Made by a program: the position numbers and the translations under genes. Below, in pieces: positions 1-12,769 of a DNA stretch of 64,000 bases. The notes under the pieces were generated by a model. The model saw only the letters and a program-made list of their open reading frames with translations, was not told the DNA's origin and made no database searches. This stretch comes from Puffinus mauretanicus (lineage: Eukaryota; Chordata; Aves; Procellariiformes; Procellariidae). Positions within the stretch are counted from its first letter, which is position 1. Every line of letters starts with the position of its first letter. The stretch is taken from positions 62,001 to 126,000 of the forward strand of contig JAJKFH010002209.1 of assembly GCA_023333565.1 (NCBI GenBank), written 5' to 3'.

Positions 1-3000
1 AATGAAAATAAACCGGTCCTGGTTAGTTCATAATTTGCCTGTTCATTAAGTATCTCAGAATTTTCCTCAGCAACTGCAGATAAGAATAGAAGTGCAGTTC
101 CCACATCATTAAACATTGTTAGTTCCCAGGGCTTTTATGCATTCAGACCGTCAAATCAATACATAGATAATGTACACTGAAGGGAAACATTCCTTGGATA
201 CCTCATGGCTATATTGACTATCTGGGGAATTCGTACCATGTTTAATTAGTACCATATGCCTTGCAGAAAATTCCATATGCCATTACTTAAACGAGACAAA
301 AATTAGATTTGTTGTTAACCAGCAAAGCTTTTATCATTTTGTGTGTAAATGTGCACTGGGTTACTATTTTCTCATTAATCCACATTCAAAAGAAGAAAAT
401 TACCTATGGGACAGGGTAAATATCAAACTACTGGGCAGTTTGATAACTCACATTGGAATCTTCTGAAGTAAGAGACACAAAATAACTGTACTGTAACTTT
501 ACTGCTGTCCCCACATTTTCACATATTACGCATGTTTTAATGCTTAAAAATGGGTGTAGGATTATGGTAAACAAGGACCGTGTTCCGATCTTCATGGTCT
601 GCTGTGATGGGATTCTTTCCAGCTATAAAAATACTGACACTTCCTGTATTTCTTTTTCCCTGTGGATTTCACATTGCATTTTTATATATTATTTTAATGG
701 GAAAATTTTCACAAAAACAAAAAAATGTTTTTGTAACAAGTTAGACAATGACCATAGCTGTATGAAGGGACATATTAGGGGACATAAAGTGGTGAGGTAC
801 TGATATTTTATTTAACACAACTGCTGAACAGTTTAACAAATTATGGATTAATGAAAAAAAGAAGTAGTTCGCTGTGACGGAAGTCATTGAAGAGCTCAGT
901 GTTTTCCCCATAGAGGGACTGATTACTATAGGGGTGATTATAAATGTTCATGTTGTCAGAAAAACAAATACATATAATACAAAAGTGTAAAACTGTGTAA
1001 AGTAACAGTAGTTAAATGTTTCAATGAAATCTGTTTGTTTCCAATGATAAATGTCTACTGATGAGTTTAACTGGGTAATGCCATAGATGTTTTGGGTTTT
1101 GTTACATTTAATTAAGAGCACAATCAACAGTCAAGAGGCAAATGTATGTCTGTCTTTAGGTAACTCGTGGTTGGGTTCTGTAACAAATGTTGATGAGGTT
1201 AAAATGCTGTTTCTCAGCAGTTCAAAACTAAATTAACCCAAAATACTATAGCATAATTTTATATACAATATATCTGAAAGAGCTAATGAACCGTAAAACC
1301 AAGCCAGTGGTATAGAACAGACCTGGGTAAATCTAGTGTTAACAAACAGGTATAAAGATAGTATCTGAGAGATAGGAAGGAAAAGGGATTTCATCTAAAA
1401 GGAGCACCGCAAGCCAGGCAAATAATATTTCAGTGAAAAGCATATTAAATTATTAATATTATAGCAAAGTCTCTAAAGAGCATAATCCTAAATACAATTA
1501 TTTCTTTAACATTTTAACACTTTCATGTCTTGGGAGGGGATAACAGCGATTTACATCTGATGAGGAAAATAGACATCTTTTGTGAAGCTGTTCAAACACA
1601 TCACCAAGTAAAGGCTTCAGTTGTGCAAACATTTCTGCATGACACTGTTTACAGGAATATTCTCACTGAAATAATAGAGGCTACTCCTATATGCTGAAAG
1701 TTAAGTATGTGCTTAAGGATAAACTGAATTGCTGTGTTGCATGCTCTTATTGCATCCTTTATTATTCTGTACTGTAGTACTCCCTTCAACATATATGCAG
1801 GGCAGCTGTGATTTTAGCAGATCTCTGCAAGTAGACACAGAATTTACAAAATTACTTTTCTCTTTAGTGGCTAACCCAGACTGCGAAGCAGAGCCTTAAG
1901 TGGAGCTAACATGGTGGAAACTGCAACATATGCAGCCTTCCCCTAGAAGACTTCAGGGCTCTTTGGAAGAATGTTACTCTTTTTTTCTTTCTGCTCTAAC
2001 CAGAATTGATTTGCTGATGGTTTGAAGTAGGAGCAAGATACCAATGCTTCGTGGCTTTGTGGTGGTACTCTTTGCTCACCTGTTTGAAAGGTATCCAATG
2101 TAGCCTGTAAGAAAAAAAGAAGAGGGTTTCTTGCTTCCTTCTTACTCCTTTAAATAGACATAAAGTCAAATTTCCAATCTACTTGTTAAAAAAAAGAAGA
2201 ATATTAATGTTAGAGCAAGACCTTTTAGTTCCTCTTTTTGGTTGATGCTAAATTTATATTCCTTCCTTATAGAAAAATTTGTGCAAGTTTTTTTTGTTTG
2301 GTTGGGTTTTTTTTTTTAACCAGATTTAAATTCTGCTTCTATCAGTCAAGCTGCAGTAGTGTTAATCACTGATAGTTTGACATGGCCTGCGTAAAAACAT
2401 ACTCAGTAGGATTTTGTGCATGTGATTCTAATAATAAGGAACACAGTCCCAAAGCATCCTTTTTGTAATGAGGTTTACATGTTTAAGAAGTGAGTTGTGT
2501 GTTTCAGCCATATGGTGATAATAGGACTGAATACTGATCCTTCAGTTCAGAGTCTGCTATCCTCAACCCAGGTACCCAAACAGTGTTAGCCAGAGCTCGA
2601 AGACTTACGAAACTGGCTTGTCACCATGGATTTTAAAGCTGCATGCATGCAGGTTAGGGGAGAGAGAAGGAAATGTCGAAGACAGCATTGGGTTTAGCAA
2701 TTAATCCCTCCTAGTAGGCCATATTCCTTTGCAATCAGTCAGTATCCTTCGCATTTTCTTTCACTGTTGTTATTTGGGCCATGAAAGAACGATATTGATG
2801 CCTGTTGCTTTGTCGAAAACCTCTTTTTTGAGCTCCATGGATCTGAAACACTGTGGGTCTGTTGTACAGCCCACTGATTTGAAAAGAGCATTTCTCACAG
2901 AAATTAAATCAGATCCTACGAGCAAAAATCACACAGTAGAGTCTTTAATTATAATATTATTCCAATTACATGAATCAAGTACTATTACTGTACATTTGCA

Positions 3001-5164
3001 CACCTTTCATAGAAAGCAAAGCACGTAATGATTTTGGTGCTGAAGGAGTCAACTCTCAACGTGAATGTCTGGTCTGCAGTACATTTGGAGTGTTGCAAAA
3101 TGCCTTGGAAGCTTTGGCATAATTTCCACACCTAGGGTTATTTCATGAGTGACACAATTTGTTAATGTTGATTTGAATAGTTAAAGTCAGAACTGTATTT
3201 TTTTAAAGCAAAAATTATACAGTCCTGCTAGTTATTTACAGTTTTAAAATCCACAAATGAATTTAGCTGGTCGGTTTAGGAGGTAAAACTGCATTCAGAC
3301 AGAATTCCTTCTCTGTTTTTTCTTGGAAATTGGGTTGTTGGTTTCTTTACCTGTCTTCAAATAACAGTTACAGTAAGAATACCATGTGCCCAATGTAAAT
3401 ATCTGCTGCTACAAACATAAAGAAAACACACAGATGAACTGAGATCTTCAGGGAAAACCCATGCCTTTCTTTGCTGCTGGAGACAAGGCCCAGTGACAGG
3501 GCACTGCTTTGTCCCCTAGCCACGTAACCCACTGAGGAACCTTGTCTCCATTAACACACTGGCTATACTTGTGCTGCAGCCTGGCTTCGTTTTGTAGTAG
3601 AAGGTTGAAGTGAATGCACAAAGTATCAATATTAAATTTTCTTGTTGTTTGCAATGGGAAAAGTGCAGATCTGCCCTGGGATACTGCCAGAGACAACCAG
3701 CCTTCCCAGCTACTGACACTCTTTCAGGGTGATTTACTCCCCTAAGCAGTGAAACAAATTCCATAGTTGTAGAGGAAGATGGGTTCAGTATTGCTTCTCT
3801 GCAGTTCTACATAGTCATGCAATATTCATATTTCATTTGATTCTATATATTTATGATAAAATGCGATGCAGCTCTATCTTTGGCTGCTCCAGGCAGGTCT
3901 GAGGCAGAGCCTGTCCATTTGAGTTGTGATGGGAATAATGATGGGACTCGGTGCAACCACATTTCCAGTCATCTTTTGTTTTCAGAAGGGGATTGGGTGC
4001 AATTTAATAAGGGTAATCTGGAATGTTTGTTTAATAAGTGATAGATATTCCCCTAGATTTTTCAAGTAAGTTTTTCATAGAGCCGGGAAAGATTTCAGTC
4101 TCAAAAGGTTGACTCAGACAATCCAAGTCACAGCTAAAAGTTTAAAGACTAAAAAAGGCCCTTTGAAATTAGACAGGAATGGCAAGCAAAAAGATAAAAG
4201 GTAAAAATAAACAGGGTGTAGGGACACACAAAGAAAATAATGTGTGGTAAACAGAAAAAGCTGTCTAGGCCTTTTTTCGATAGCACTATCACATTATATT
4301 TGCTGATACAGGGATTTTTGTCTTTTTTGTTATCTCAGAACAAATCCTGAAATGAGAGACATAAGTTGACCGAATACCTTAAATAATAAGGACAAGATTG
4401 AAAAAGAGATATTTTATCTTAAGATATTATCTTAACTTGCTCAGCACCATTTCCATCCTTCTGGATATGTTGTTGTACTAACATGCCTTTATTCCCATTT
4501 TTGGCTCTTACTAGCATAGGAATTATACGAGGGAGTGCATGTCTCACTGGATACCAGCATTCTGACTGACATTTGACACTGCATACCTCTGATGAAGTAA
4601 TTATCAGAAGCAGAATTGTCTCTTTTCTTATAGACAAGCTGCCTTAATTAACCACAGGACATTTTAAAAGTACCCTTAACTTCCGGAGAAATTAGAATGT
4701 TTCAGAAACACCACCTTTGCCACCGAATATAGGGGCCATGTTTTGTGGCCACATGTTGAGTGCAGATGCTACAGTGTCATTCATTTTTACTTACGTTTTT
4801 CTAAAGTCTGAGCAGGAATGAAGAGAAAAGTCGAGGTGGATAAACTGTGCAGAGTCTCCTTCTGAAAGGAAATAATTAAGTGTGAAGCTGTTAAAAACAT
4901 ATCAGTAAAGTGTTTTGAATCTACCCAAAGTCTTTCTTGGGTCAGAGACAGAAACTATGAAGGCAGTCCCCAGTATGGTCCTGTTCCTAGGTGACTGTTA
5001 TCCTTAACAATACTCAGGCATGTTAAAAACCTTCAGAATTAATGAGCTTTATGAGGGCCTGGTATGAAATCAAGCTGCGCTGGCAGATGCATTGAACCTG
5101 TTTCTCTTACAGCACTTCAGCAGTGGTAAGAAGGCAATGAAGTCTGGCTCACTCTACTGTAGGA

Positions 5165-5220
5165 TTAATAATAACAATAACAATAATAACAACAACAACA
5201 ATAATAATAATATAATAATA

Positions 5221-5252
<32 letters not shown>
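5165..5252. repeat. Compound microsatellite (AAT/AAC)n-(ATG)n
   Basis: About 50 bp of interrupted AAT/AAC triplets run directly into ten or so uninterrupted ATG/GAT triplets (5220-5252). The apparent Asn/Met/Ile-rich frame across it is translation of the repeat, not a gene. The pure ATG block is the part most likely to be polymorphic. Confidence 0.95.
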
Positions 5253-5361
5253 ACCTTGCTCCTATGTAACACTCATTGTTAATAGAACCTCGTGCTCTAC
5301 AAAGTGATGTTTGTTTACAAGCTTTAATACAAAGTACTATTTAATGCAAAGTAGCAAGCTT

Positions 5362-5487
5362 TTGATTTTACTGAAGAGGAAATAAACATGTAGAGGATTT
5401 AAGTCATTTGCTTGAGGGTGTCCAGGAAATTATTGATAGAGGTGAGACTTAGGCAACACCGAAGTGCAGTGCTCTTCCACCAGACCC
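5362..5487 (+). repeat. Old MIR-like SINE remnant
   Basis: The order of short motifs follows the MIR core and tail: ATTTTACTGAAGAGGAAA, then AAGTCATTTGCTTGAGG, GTGAGACTTAGG, and GTGCTCTTCCACCAGACC near the end. These parallel the familiar 'attttacagatgaggaaac / taacttgccc / gtgctcttaaccac' order of MIR. It is highly diverged, as expected for a family shared by amniotes. The match is from memory and no alignment was run. Confidence 0.6.
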
Positions 5488-8027
5488 AACAGCTCTGTAA
5501 AGTTGCTAGATTGAAGGTCTGCTGCTGTAAAAGGTCTCTAGCTGGGTAGGCAGAATAAGCAAATCAGAAAATATCTTTTCAGTTTGCAAACTGAGCACAT
5601 TTATGGCAGAAATTAGAGCAGAAATTTTGAAGGGATGGAAAGACAGCTTTGCCCAGGTCAGCAGACTCTACTTTTGAATCATGGTCTTCTGCGATGCACT
5701 TGAAATAGTTGTCAAAGAAGGTCACCCAGCATGCAGTGCATGCCACAGCAGACAGGGAGAATGTAAGATTCCCTATGAAAGGCGTACCTAAAAATGTTTT
5801 GTAAAAAACAATAAATTGTTTATAAGCTCAAAGTTCATATGATATATGAATGTTTTGTAGGATGAGAGTTGTGGAGAATACCCTGGATGCAGTGAGATAC
5901 AAGATAGGTTTTGTTCATGTTAGAGGCTTAGTCTGGTATATGTTGTGAGCTTGAAGTGAGCAGTATTTATGAATGTATTTTTTAGATCAGCGTTATGAAT
6001 TGCAACTCAAGTTGCTCAATGACAGGCAGAAAGAGTAAGTTATGTGAGAGACATCTGAAGAAGCAGAATTGATGAGCAGCCTGTAGAGTTAGGTGCAGCA
6101 GACTTTTCAAGTTGAAACAAGATTGAGACTACTTAAAATACTGTTATTTATGTAGTGTAGATTACCCCTGGATTTGAGACTGTTCTGTAACGGTTCATTT
6201 GTTACAGCAATAGTTATATTGGATAAATAGCCTGCACGTGAAGCAGGCCCACTCTGGAAGAGAAAACTTAAAATACTGATTGTTGAAGATGTATCTTTCT
6301 GTCGTTTTGAACCTTTTGTAAATTAATTTTATAGCCATAAAATAAGCAGAGAGCACTAAGTAAATAGAAGCATTGTATGAACCCTCTCTTGCCTTATGTT
6401 TATTTCCGCCAAGGAGCTGGAAGAGCAGGGCTGCTGGGTGCGGGGGGCACAAGCTGGGAGCTGCAGGGGCCCATCCTGAGCTGACACTGACCTCGGGGTT
6501 TTTGGGCAGGGGTGATGGGGAGGGGTCCCAAGCAAGGCTGGTCGGGGCCAATAGGGCGTGCTGGTGCCCCCAGCCCCCCAGAGCTGCTCTGCTGGGATTC
6601 TTCGTGGCCTTTATGCTGTAAGAAGACCTTTTAGAGATTTTTTTCATGCTTTAAATCCAACCTGGGATGTCTCTCACCTTATTCCTTTGTTCTGTACATT
6701 GGGGGTCATCTTTTGGGCGCTCTTACTGTGAACACAGTAACTATAGCTTAAGCATAAGAAAGTTAAAGATTGATAAAGATTGAGGAAAAAGATGTGTTTT
6801 AATTGCTGGACTCTTGTGATGGAGACCAGAGGTACGTGCAGCATTGATATAAAAAAGGACTCCCTCTCCCTGCCTCTATGTTTTGGATTTTCAGTTTTAA
6901 CAGTGACAGGTCCTTCCTAAGCCACACCTCCAAATGTACAATTTTGAAACCATAGCCGTGTAGCATTTCAGATATGTAGCATGGGTTTATATTCGGCATA
7001 GTGGAAAAGCACCTGTTAGATCTTCCATCTTCTGGGTCTGTGCTTTAATAATACTCTTCATCAAGCAGTTCTACTTAATAACTGAGGTAGTATAAATTCT
7101 TTAATATCTAGATATATTTACAGTGTCCATGTTTATGGTTTCAAATGTCTAATTATGATTTTCAGCTATTGAAACATAATGTTTTGGCTGCAGAAACTTT
7201 TGTATGTTTGTGTTAAAGGAATTCTGATGCAGAACATAAGCTGCTAGAACTAATCTGCATGGTGCTTTAAAGGGGAATATATCTTCGTGGATATTCAAGG
7301 TAGCAAGGAAAACAGTCTGCAAAGTGTTTAGTGAATTGAAGTATGCAACTGTGACAATGAAACAATTCATCTGTGATACTGCAGTGCATACTCGAAGTGG
7401 TTCACACTGATTAATATCATGCTGCAGTAATTGCATTCACCCCATATTATATATTTTTAAAATTAAACCTGAAAAGTATAGAACTAAAATTTTTCCCAAA
7501 TGGAGCCTTTTTTAAAGAAAACTTTTGGCAAAAAATTGAGGCATAATGCAGAATGTGTTTACATTTAAAATAATAGACTAAATCGTTGTCCAGTGTGTGC
7601 ACTTCTGGTTCTAGCATTTCTGAGTTTTTGCATGCAAAAACATACATCTGTAAAATAAAAATGAAAGAAATATTGTACATGCAAAGCTACTGATACGGGA
7701 TTTTTGTGGAGTCTTGTGAAAGCCCAGTCCACTTAGCATCTGTACTGCGTAAATATTTTTGAGCGTGATGTTGGCAATCTTATTTAATCCGCATACGAGT
7801 AAGAAATAAGAAAAAGGTATTTTCTTTGAAGATGTGTTGTTTTCAACCCCATTTGAGACGGAGATTAGAAAATTGTCGGAAGCAAAATTTGCTTCCCAGT
7901 AGTATCTTTTGCCTTACTAGCAAGAAGTAAGACCTTAGACTTAACTTAAGAAATTGCTTTTCATGGTAAGATAAAACATATTCTTCTTCCCCTAGCTGAA
8001 ACCTTGTCCTTGTTTTTTTTAAGGGGT

Positions 8028-8609
8028 TGTCCTGGTTTTGGCTGGGATGGAGTTGATTTTCTTCCTATTAACTGGTATAGTGCTGTGTTTTGGATGTAGT
8101 GTGAGAATAATGTTGATGACACACTGATGTTTTGGTTGTTGCTAGGTAATGTTTATGCTAGTCAAGGACTTTTTGTCTTCCCATGCCCTGCCAGATGTGC
8201 AGGGGGCTGGGAGGGACCGTGGCCAGGGCGGCTGGCCCAGCTGGCCAATAGGCTATTCCATACCATGGCGTCATGCTCAGCATATAAGGCTGGGTGAAGA
8301 AGAAGGAGGGGGGCATTACACTTGAGTGATGGCGTTGTCTTCCCCAGAAGTAACCCGTTACGCGTGATGGAGCCCTGCTTTCCTGGCGATGGCTGAACAC
8401 CTGCCTGCCGATGGGAAGTGGTGAATGAATTCCTTGTTTTGCTTTGCTTGTGTGCGCGGCTTTTGCTTTCCCTATTAACCTGTCTTTAATCTCAACCCAC
8501 GAGTTTTTCTCACTTTTACCCTTCTGATTCTCTCCCCCATCCCACCCGGCGGGGGGGTGAGCGAGCGGCTGCGTGGTGCTCAGTGGGCGGCTGGGGTTAA
8601 ACCACGACA
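8028..8609 (+). mobile_element. Solo LTR of an avian ERVL-type endogenous retrovirus
   Basis: The element is 582 bp, begins TGTCCTGGTTT and ends AACCACGACA (TG...CA termini with an imperfect inverted repeat). It is flanked by identical 5-bp duplications, GGGGT at 8023-8027 and 8610-8614. A 5-bp duplication fits ERVL-type integrases rather than the 4 bp or 6 bp of other groups. It contains a CCAAT box (8245-8249), a TATA-like TATAAG (8283-8288) and a conserved 3' part with CAACCCACGAGTTTTTCTC. The ATTAAA-like polyadenylation hexamer at 8474-8479 reads ATTAAC. No gag, pol or env sequence is present, so it is a recombined solo LTR in the sense orientation of SHC3. The family is recognised from memory as common in neoavian genomes. 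Confidence 0.85.
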
Positions 8610-9539
8610 GGGGTTCTGAATCATTACTGTATGATTTGATTGTGAGATGCTGCCAGAATGCTTTCACAGGGGACAAATGTAAAACCACTGTTAATATCTA
8701 CTGAGAATTGTAGACGTATCCCAAATAGAATAGATTCTTCTTTTCTTACGGAGGTTTATGGGATAAACTTTTAAATTGTTTTCTTACTGTTAAGATGCCC
8801 CATATTCTCATGTTGTGTGGAGATATCTACAACTACTCCTGTCTGCAACTCTGATACAGGAAAAGTAGAAAAAATCCAGTTCATTCTAGTAAAATCAAGT
8901 GAAAATACGTTCAATCAACAGAGGGAAACTATACTCTGAAATATGATGAAAATACTGCACGTTGCACAGCTTTTCTTCAGATATCTCCTTTCCCCAGCAA
9001 CTGGTAATAGTCATGTAAAATCTTCATCATATTTCAGAATTGTGTTAACAGACACAGTATTGCTTAGTATTGTATTGTTCTACCTTCTGTCCTTCTGTCC
9101 TGATATTGGTGGCACGTTTTCTTTTGCAAATGCTGTCCTCTCTCTGCGCCTCATCGTCAACAAGATGTGGAGGCTTTCAACAGGTATTCATATCTTCTCC
9201 AAGGCCTCTTTGTTTATATGGATCCCTAGCTACTGAAGAAGGACTTTATAGGTTTTCTGATCACTGTGGGAGAAAAAGGAATAACCTATTTCCAGCTTTT
9301 TCAGAGTGTTGGCAAATCTTGATATCTTTTTAAATATAATAGTATTTGTCAGTTTATTAATAAGTATATACAGCTGCCGACCAAAACTTTAAAATAGTTA
9401 TAAATATTTATATACTGCATTTGAGAAATAATAAAAAATTACCTTTTTTTTAGACTCAAGGATTCTTGATAAGCATTCTTAGTAACAGTGGCACTGTATA
9501 TTTGTGCATGCTTGAAATCAATATATAGGATTTCAAGGT

Positions 9540-9610
9540 CTGTGTATATATATAAAAAATACAAGCATATATATAATATATATAAATAAAAGTAGGTATA
9601 TACAAATAAA
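9540..9610. repeat. TA-rich low-complexity tract
   Basis: About 70 bp dominated by TATA and ATAAA runs, with almost no G or C. It looks like a degenerate (TA)n tract with no coding content. Confidence 0.7.
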
Positions 9611-11911
9611 AATTATATTTTGTCATGTTAATGTGGATTGATTCTTTTTTATCATTTAAGCAACTCAATGCAAGAAAGACGTGTGAAATAGAACAATATA
9701 GTTGCCTTCCATTGTTTAGAAGCTGTTTTTTCTACTGGCAGTGGGTTAGACTTAGGATGAATTCATTTAGATGAAAAAGTTTCACAGCCTTTCAGTATTA
9801 ATTAGTCAGTGCTAGGCACTTTGTTTTACAGCAGATCCCAGAATCCCTCTGGAAGTCAGTCTCGCTTTACTTATGACTGAAAGCCTTTATGAAAATCTTC
9901 AGGAAATTCACTGTAAAAGGATTTACATGATTAAAGCTAGACGTCTAGCAAATATGCAGTGACTCACAGTCATGCAGTGAAAATTTTAAAATGTGACCTT
10001 TCTTTTTATTATTTTGTGCTCTGGATGCTAAACAAACACTGTTTCTGTTTGGTGCAGTGAATCAAAATATATCAAGGCACAGACATACAGAGAAAGTCTT
10101 ATTTTCCTGCAGCCTCTTATGAAAATGTTTTATAATTCTACTATGATAATTAAATCAAGAGCTTATGAAGGTTACCTCTTTTACCAAAATAGTTTAATAG
10201 GATAATTTTAGCAGCATTCCTGTTATTGAAAATCCAAGCATTCAGTGCAAAGAACAAAATAGACAAGCAATACATTGTAAACATCATAAGTTGCCAAGAT
10301 AGCATTGAATTATACTAAAAATAATGTGTTAATTAACGAATCAAAGTATATAAATCATAGAAGTAATTTCTGGAAGGTACTAATCTCATGCACAAAATAC
10401 ACGTGTTTGCCTCCTAAATCCCTTTATTATTACAGTTGCGCACACCTGAGCCTTGTGTTCAAACAAGATAAGGCAGTTTGTTGAAAGAGTAGGCTAACAT
10501 TGACCAGTTAAGAATTGTTAAGGTCTGCACATATAGGGACATTTAAAATATTTTTATACTACAGAAGCCAGTTATTGTACAAGAAGAAATTGGAAAGAGC
10601 TAGGTGTTGGCCAAAATTGGAGATATTCTTGGGAGAACTGTGTTCTCTTCTCACCCATTGAAGAAGCAAACCACCTAGTTCCAAGAGAAATGCAGACCTG
10701 TTGACAGTCATATCCATCATCGTTTGTACGAGTTCAGAAGCTCTGTTAGTTTACTTGTCTTGTGGAGCAATTTGTGATGATAAATTTACAGCCGAAGGGT
10801 CAAGGCTTATTTGTAGTTGAACCCCGAAGAAGACTTGTTTTTAGATTTTCTGTTCCATTTCCATTCAATCAATCTTAGAGTTTTCTGTCTGGATTAGAAC
10901 ACGCATTCTTTAATGAGAAAAAAGCCTTTGGGGGAAATATTGATTCACTGTAAAGTTCTATACATGATTACTTACTGGTATAAAAATTACCAACTGCAGA
11001 AGTATAAAAGCACAGAAGAGTGACTTTCTGTTTTTCACGACAGCATATGTTTATGACACATTTTTGGTGTTAGATTCTGACGGTGTCTAAATATGGGGCC
11101 TTTTTCTCATTCAGAACAAGCGTTTCCTTCACGCAGGATCGCTGCTCCCCCGGGCAGGTGCCGATGTGCAGATACCAGGGAAGCACAGGGCAGAGGTACA
11201 GAGCGAGTCCCTCAGCGTATGCTGGTAAAGCACAGGCATCAGGTGCCCTCAGAGATCTGCGTCTTCAGGTAGTCCTGAAGGTGTGTCTGGCCCCACGGGG
11301 AGGTAAGGGCAGGAGACTATGGCATGGCTGGGATAATAACACTCAGGTTAGGTAAGATCTCAATATCATGTTACGTGATAGCTAAGCAGAGCATTTAAAG
11401 GCAAATATTTACATCCAACACTACCAGAGGAACTGAAATCTCTAGCAGCTGACTTAAAGCTCTGTGACTACTGCTCATACAAATTTATTTCTCTCTGAAT
11501 ATCCAGTCTTGCTTCTGCCCACAGCTTTTTCTAATATTGTAACTCACCCTATATTAGAAATGTCACAGAACTAATCTTCTATTCCATCCTTCTGCTTAAA
11601 ATATCTAGGTACGCTGACAAAAATCTGAATGGTTGTGTGCATGTGAGACCTTCTTCCCACCGCGTTGCTATCTGCTCAGTCGATGGTAGCCAGTATTTGC
11701 CCAAGGCTGCCTCATCTGCCTGATGAGTGCTTTGCATTATCAGCAACACCTGCAGTGAAAGGGTGTCCGGCAGACTTCTGTGGTGCCTGAGTTTGGATGG
11801 GATGTTTGCCACGGTGATGGGAGGACAATGTACAGCGATTCTTCACCCTCAGGAAGAGGTTTGCCCAAGGTTTGGCAAACACCCTTCTAACACTGGGCAG
11901 CTGTTAAGGTT

Positions 11912-11929
11912 AAAAAAAAAAAAAAAAAA
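11912..11929. repeat. A18 homopolymer
   Basis: An uninterrupted run of 18 A follows a somewhat G+C-richer stretch (about 11600-11900). It could be a simple homopolymer or the tail of a retroposed sequence. No flanking duplication was recognised. Confidence 0.8.
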
Positions 11930-12740
11930 GTTTACATTAGAGTGCAGGTCCTCAGAAAATGCTGCCTTTCTGGTGATACAGAGAAGTACCTCCCTATACT
12001 GCTACCTTCTGTTCTCGTTTGGCTTCAGAAGTATCTCCTGCGCTCCAGTGGGCTAGCTGATCGTTGAGTCCAGAAAGATTTACCGAGCTCCCACCAAGAT
12101 CTATGTCCCAGTTGGGTAACTGAGCCACATTCTTAGGTCAATGACTAGCATCATATGTATAAAGTCCCTTTATATATACTCTTGTCCAGTATAAATGCAG
12201 TAACTCTATATTTAAAAGATTCCAAGTGTGAATTCAGCCTTAGGAGCTTCCCACAGTCTTCAGTCCTCATAACTGCTCATGACATCAGCTCATACCTACC
12301 TCTTGTCTGCTGTACTGATGGAATATGCACGACAGCTTCAGTCTTTGCTATGTAGAAATGTCTTCAGGGTACCCCTCCTTCTAAAGCAATCCTTTTATTC
12401 AATGTGAATTAAAAACATAGGCTGCCTCCTGACTAAATGAACCATTTACCTGTTTTGAAAAGGTTTGAAAGTCTTTCTGGTAACTGGCGAGAGGATTTAT
12501 GCTTTTCAAGGTGCTGTATAAGCACATCATATTTTGAATCATTACTATCGGAAACAAAATTTTATACAAAATCATGTGAGTGCTGTAAATACCGGTCAGT
12601 ATTAGCTGTTGTTAAAGACTAAGCATTATTAGCAAATGATTGCAGTTAAAGGTAACTGTGCTTAAGAGGATAACCCCTGAAGAAGCTTGCTAGGTTTGTG
12701 GGTAACATGCGATGCATCCCCACTGTTACTTAGCACACGC

Positions 12741-12769
12741 TCCTCCTTTCCTTTCCTTCTTTCCTTTCC
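12741..12769. repeat. Polypyrimidine (TTTCC)n-like tract
   Basis: An almost pure C/T stretch made of imperfect CTTTC/CTTCC units on the + strand. It is low complexity and no gene is implied. Confidence 0.65.

Noticed and set aside
5092..5307. Open frame with Asn and Met runs
   Set aside because: The runs are translated AAT/AAC and ATG triplets of the microsatellite, with no conserved flanking protein sequence.
8158..8688. 176-codon minus-strand open frame
   Set aside because: It lies almost entirely within the solo LTR, antisense to it. The LTR is non-coding and the frame is a composition effect.
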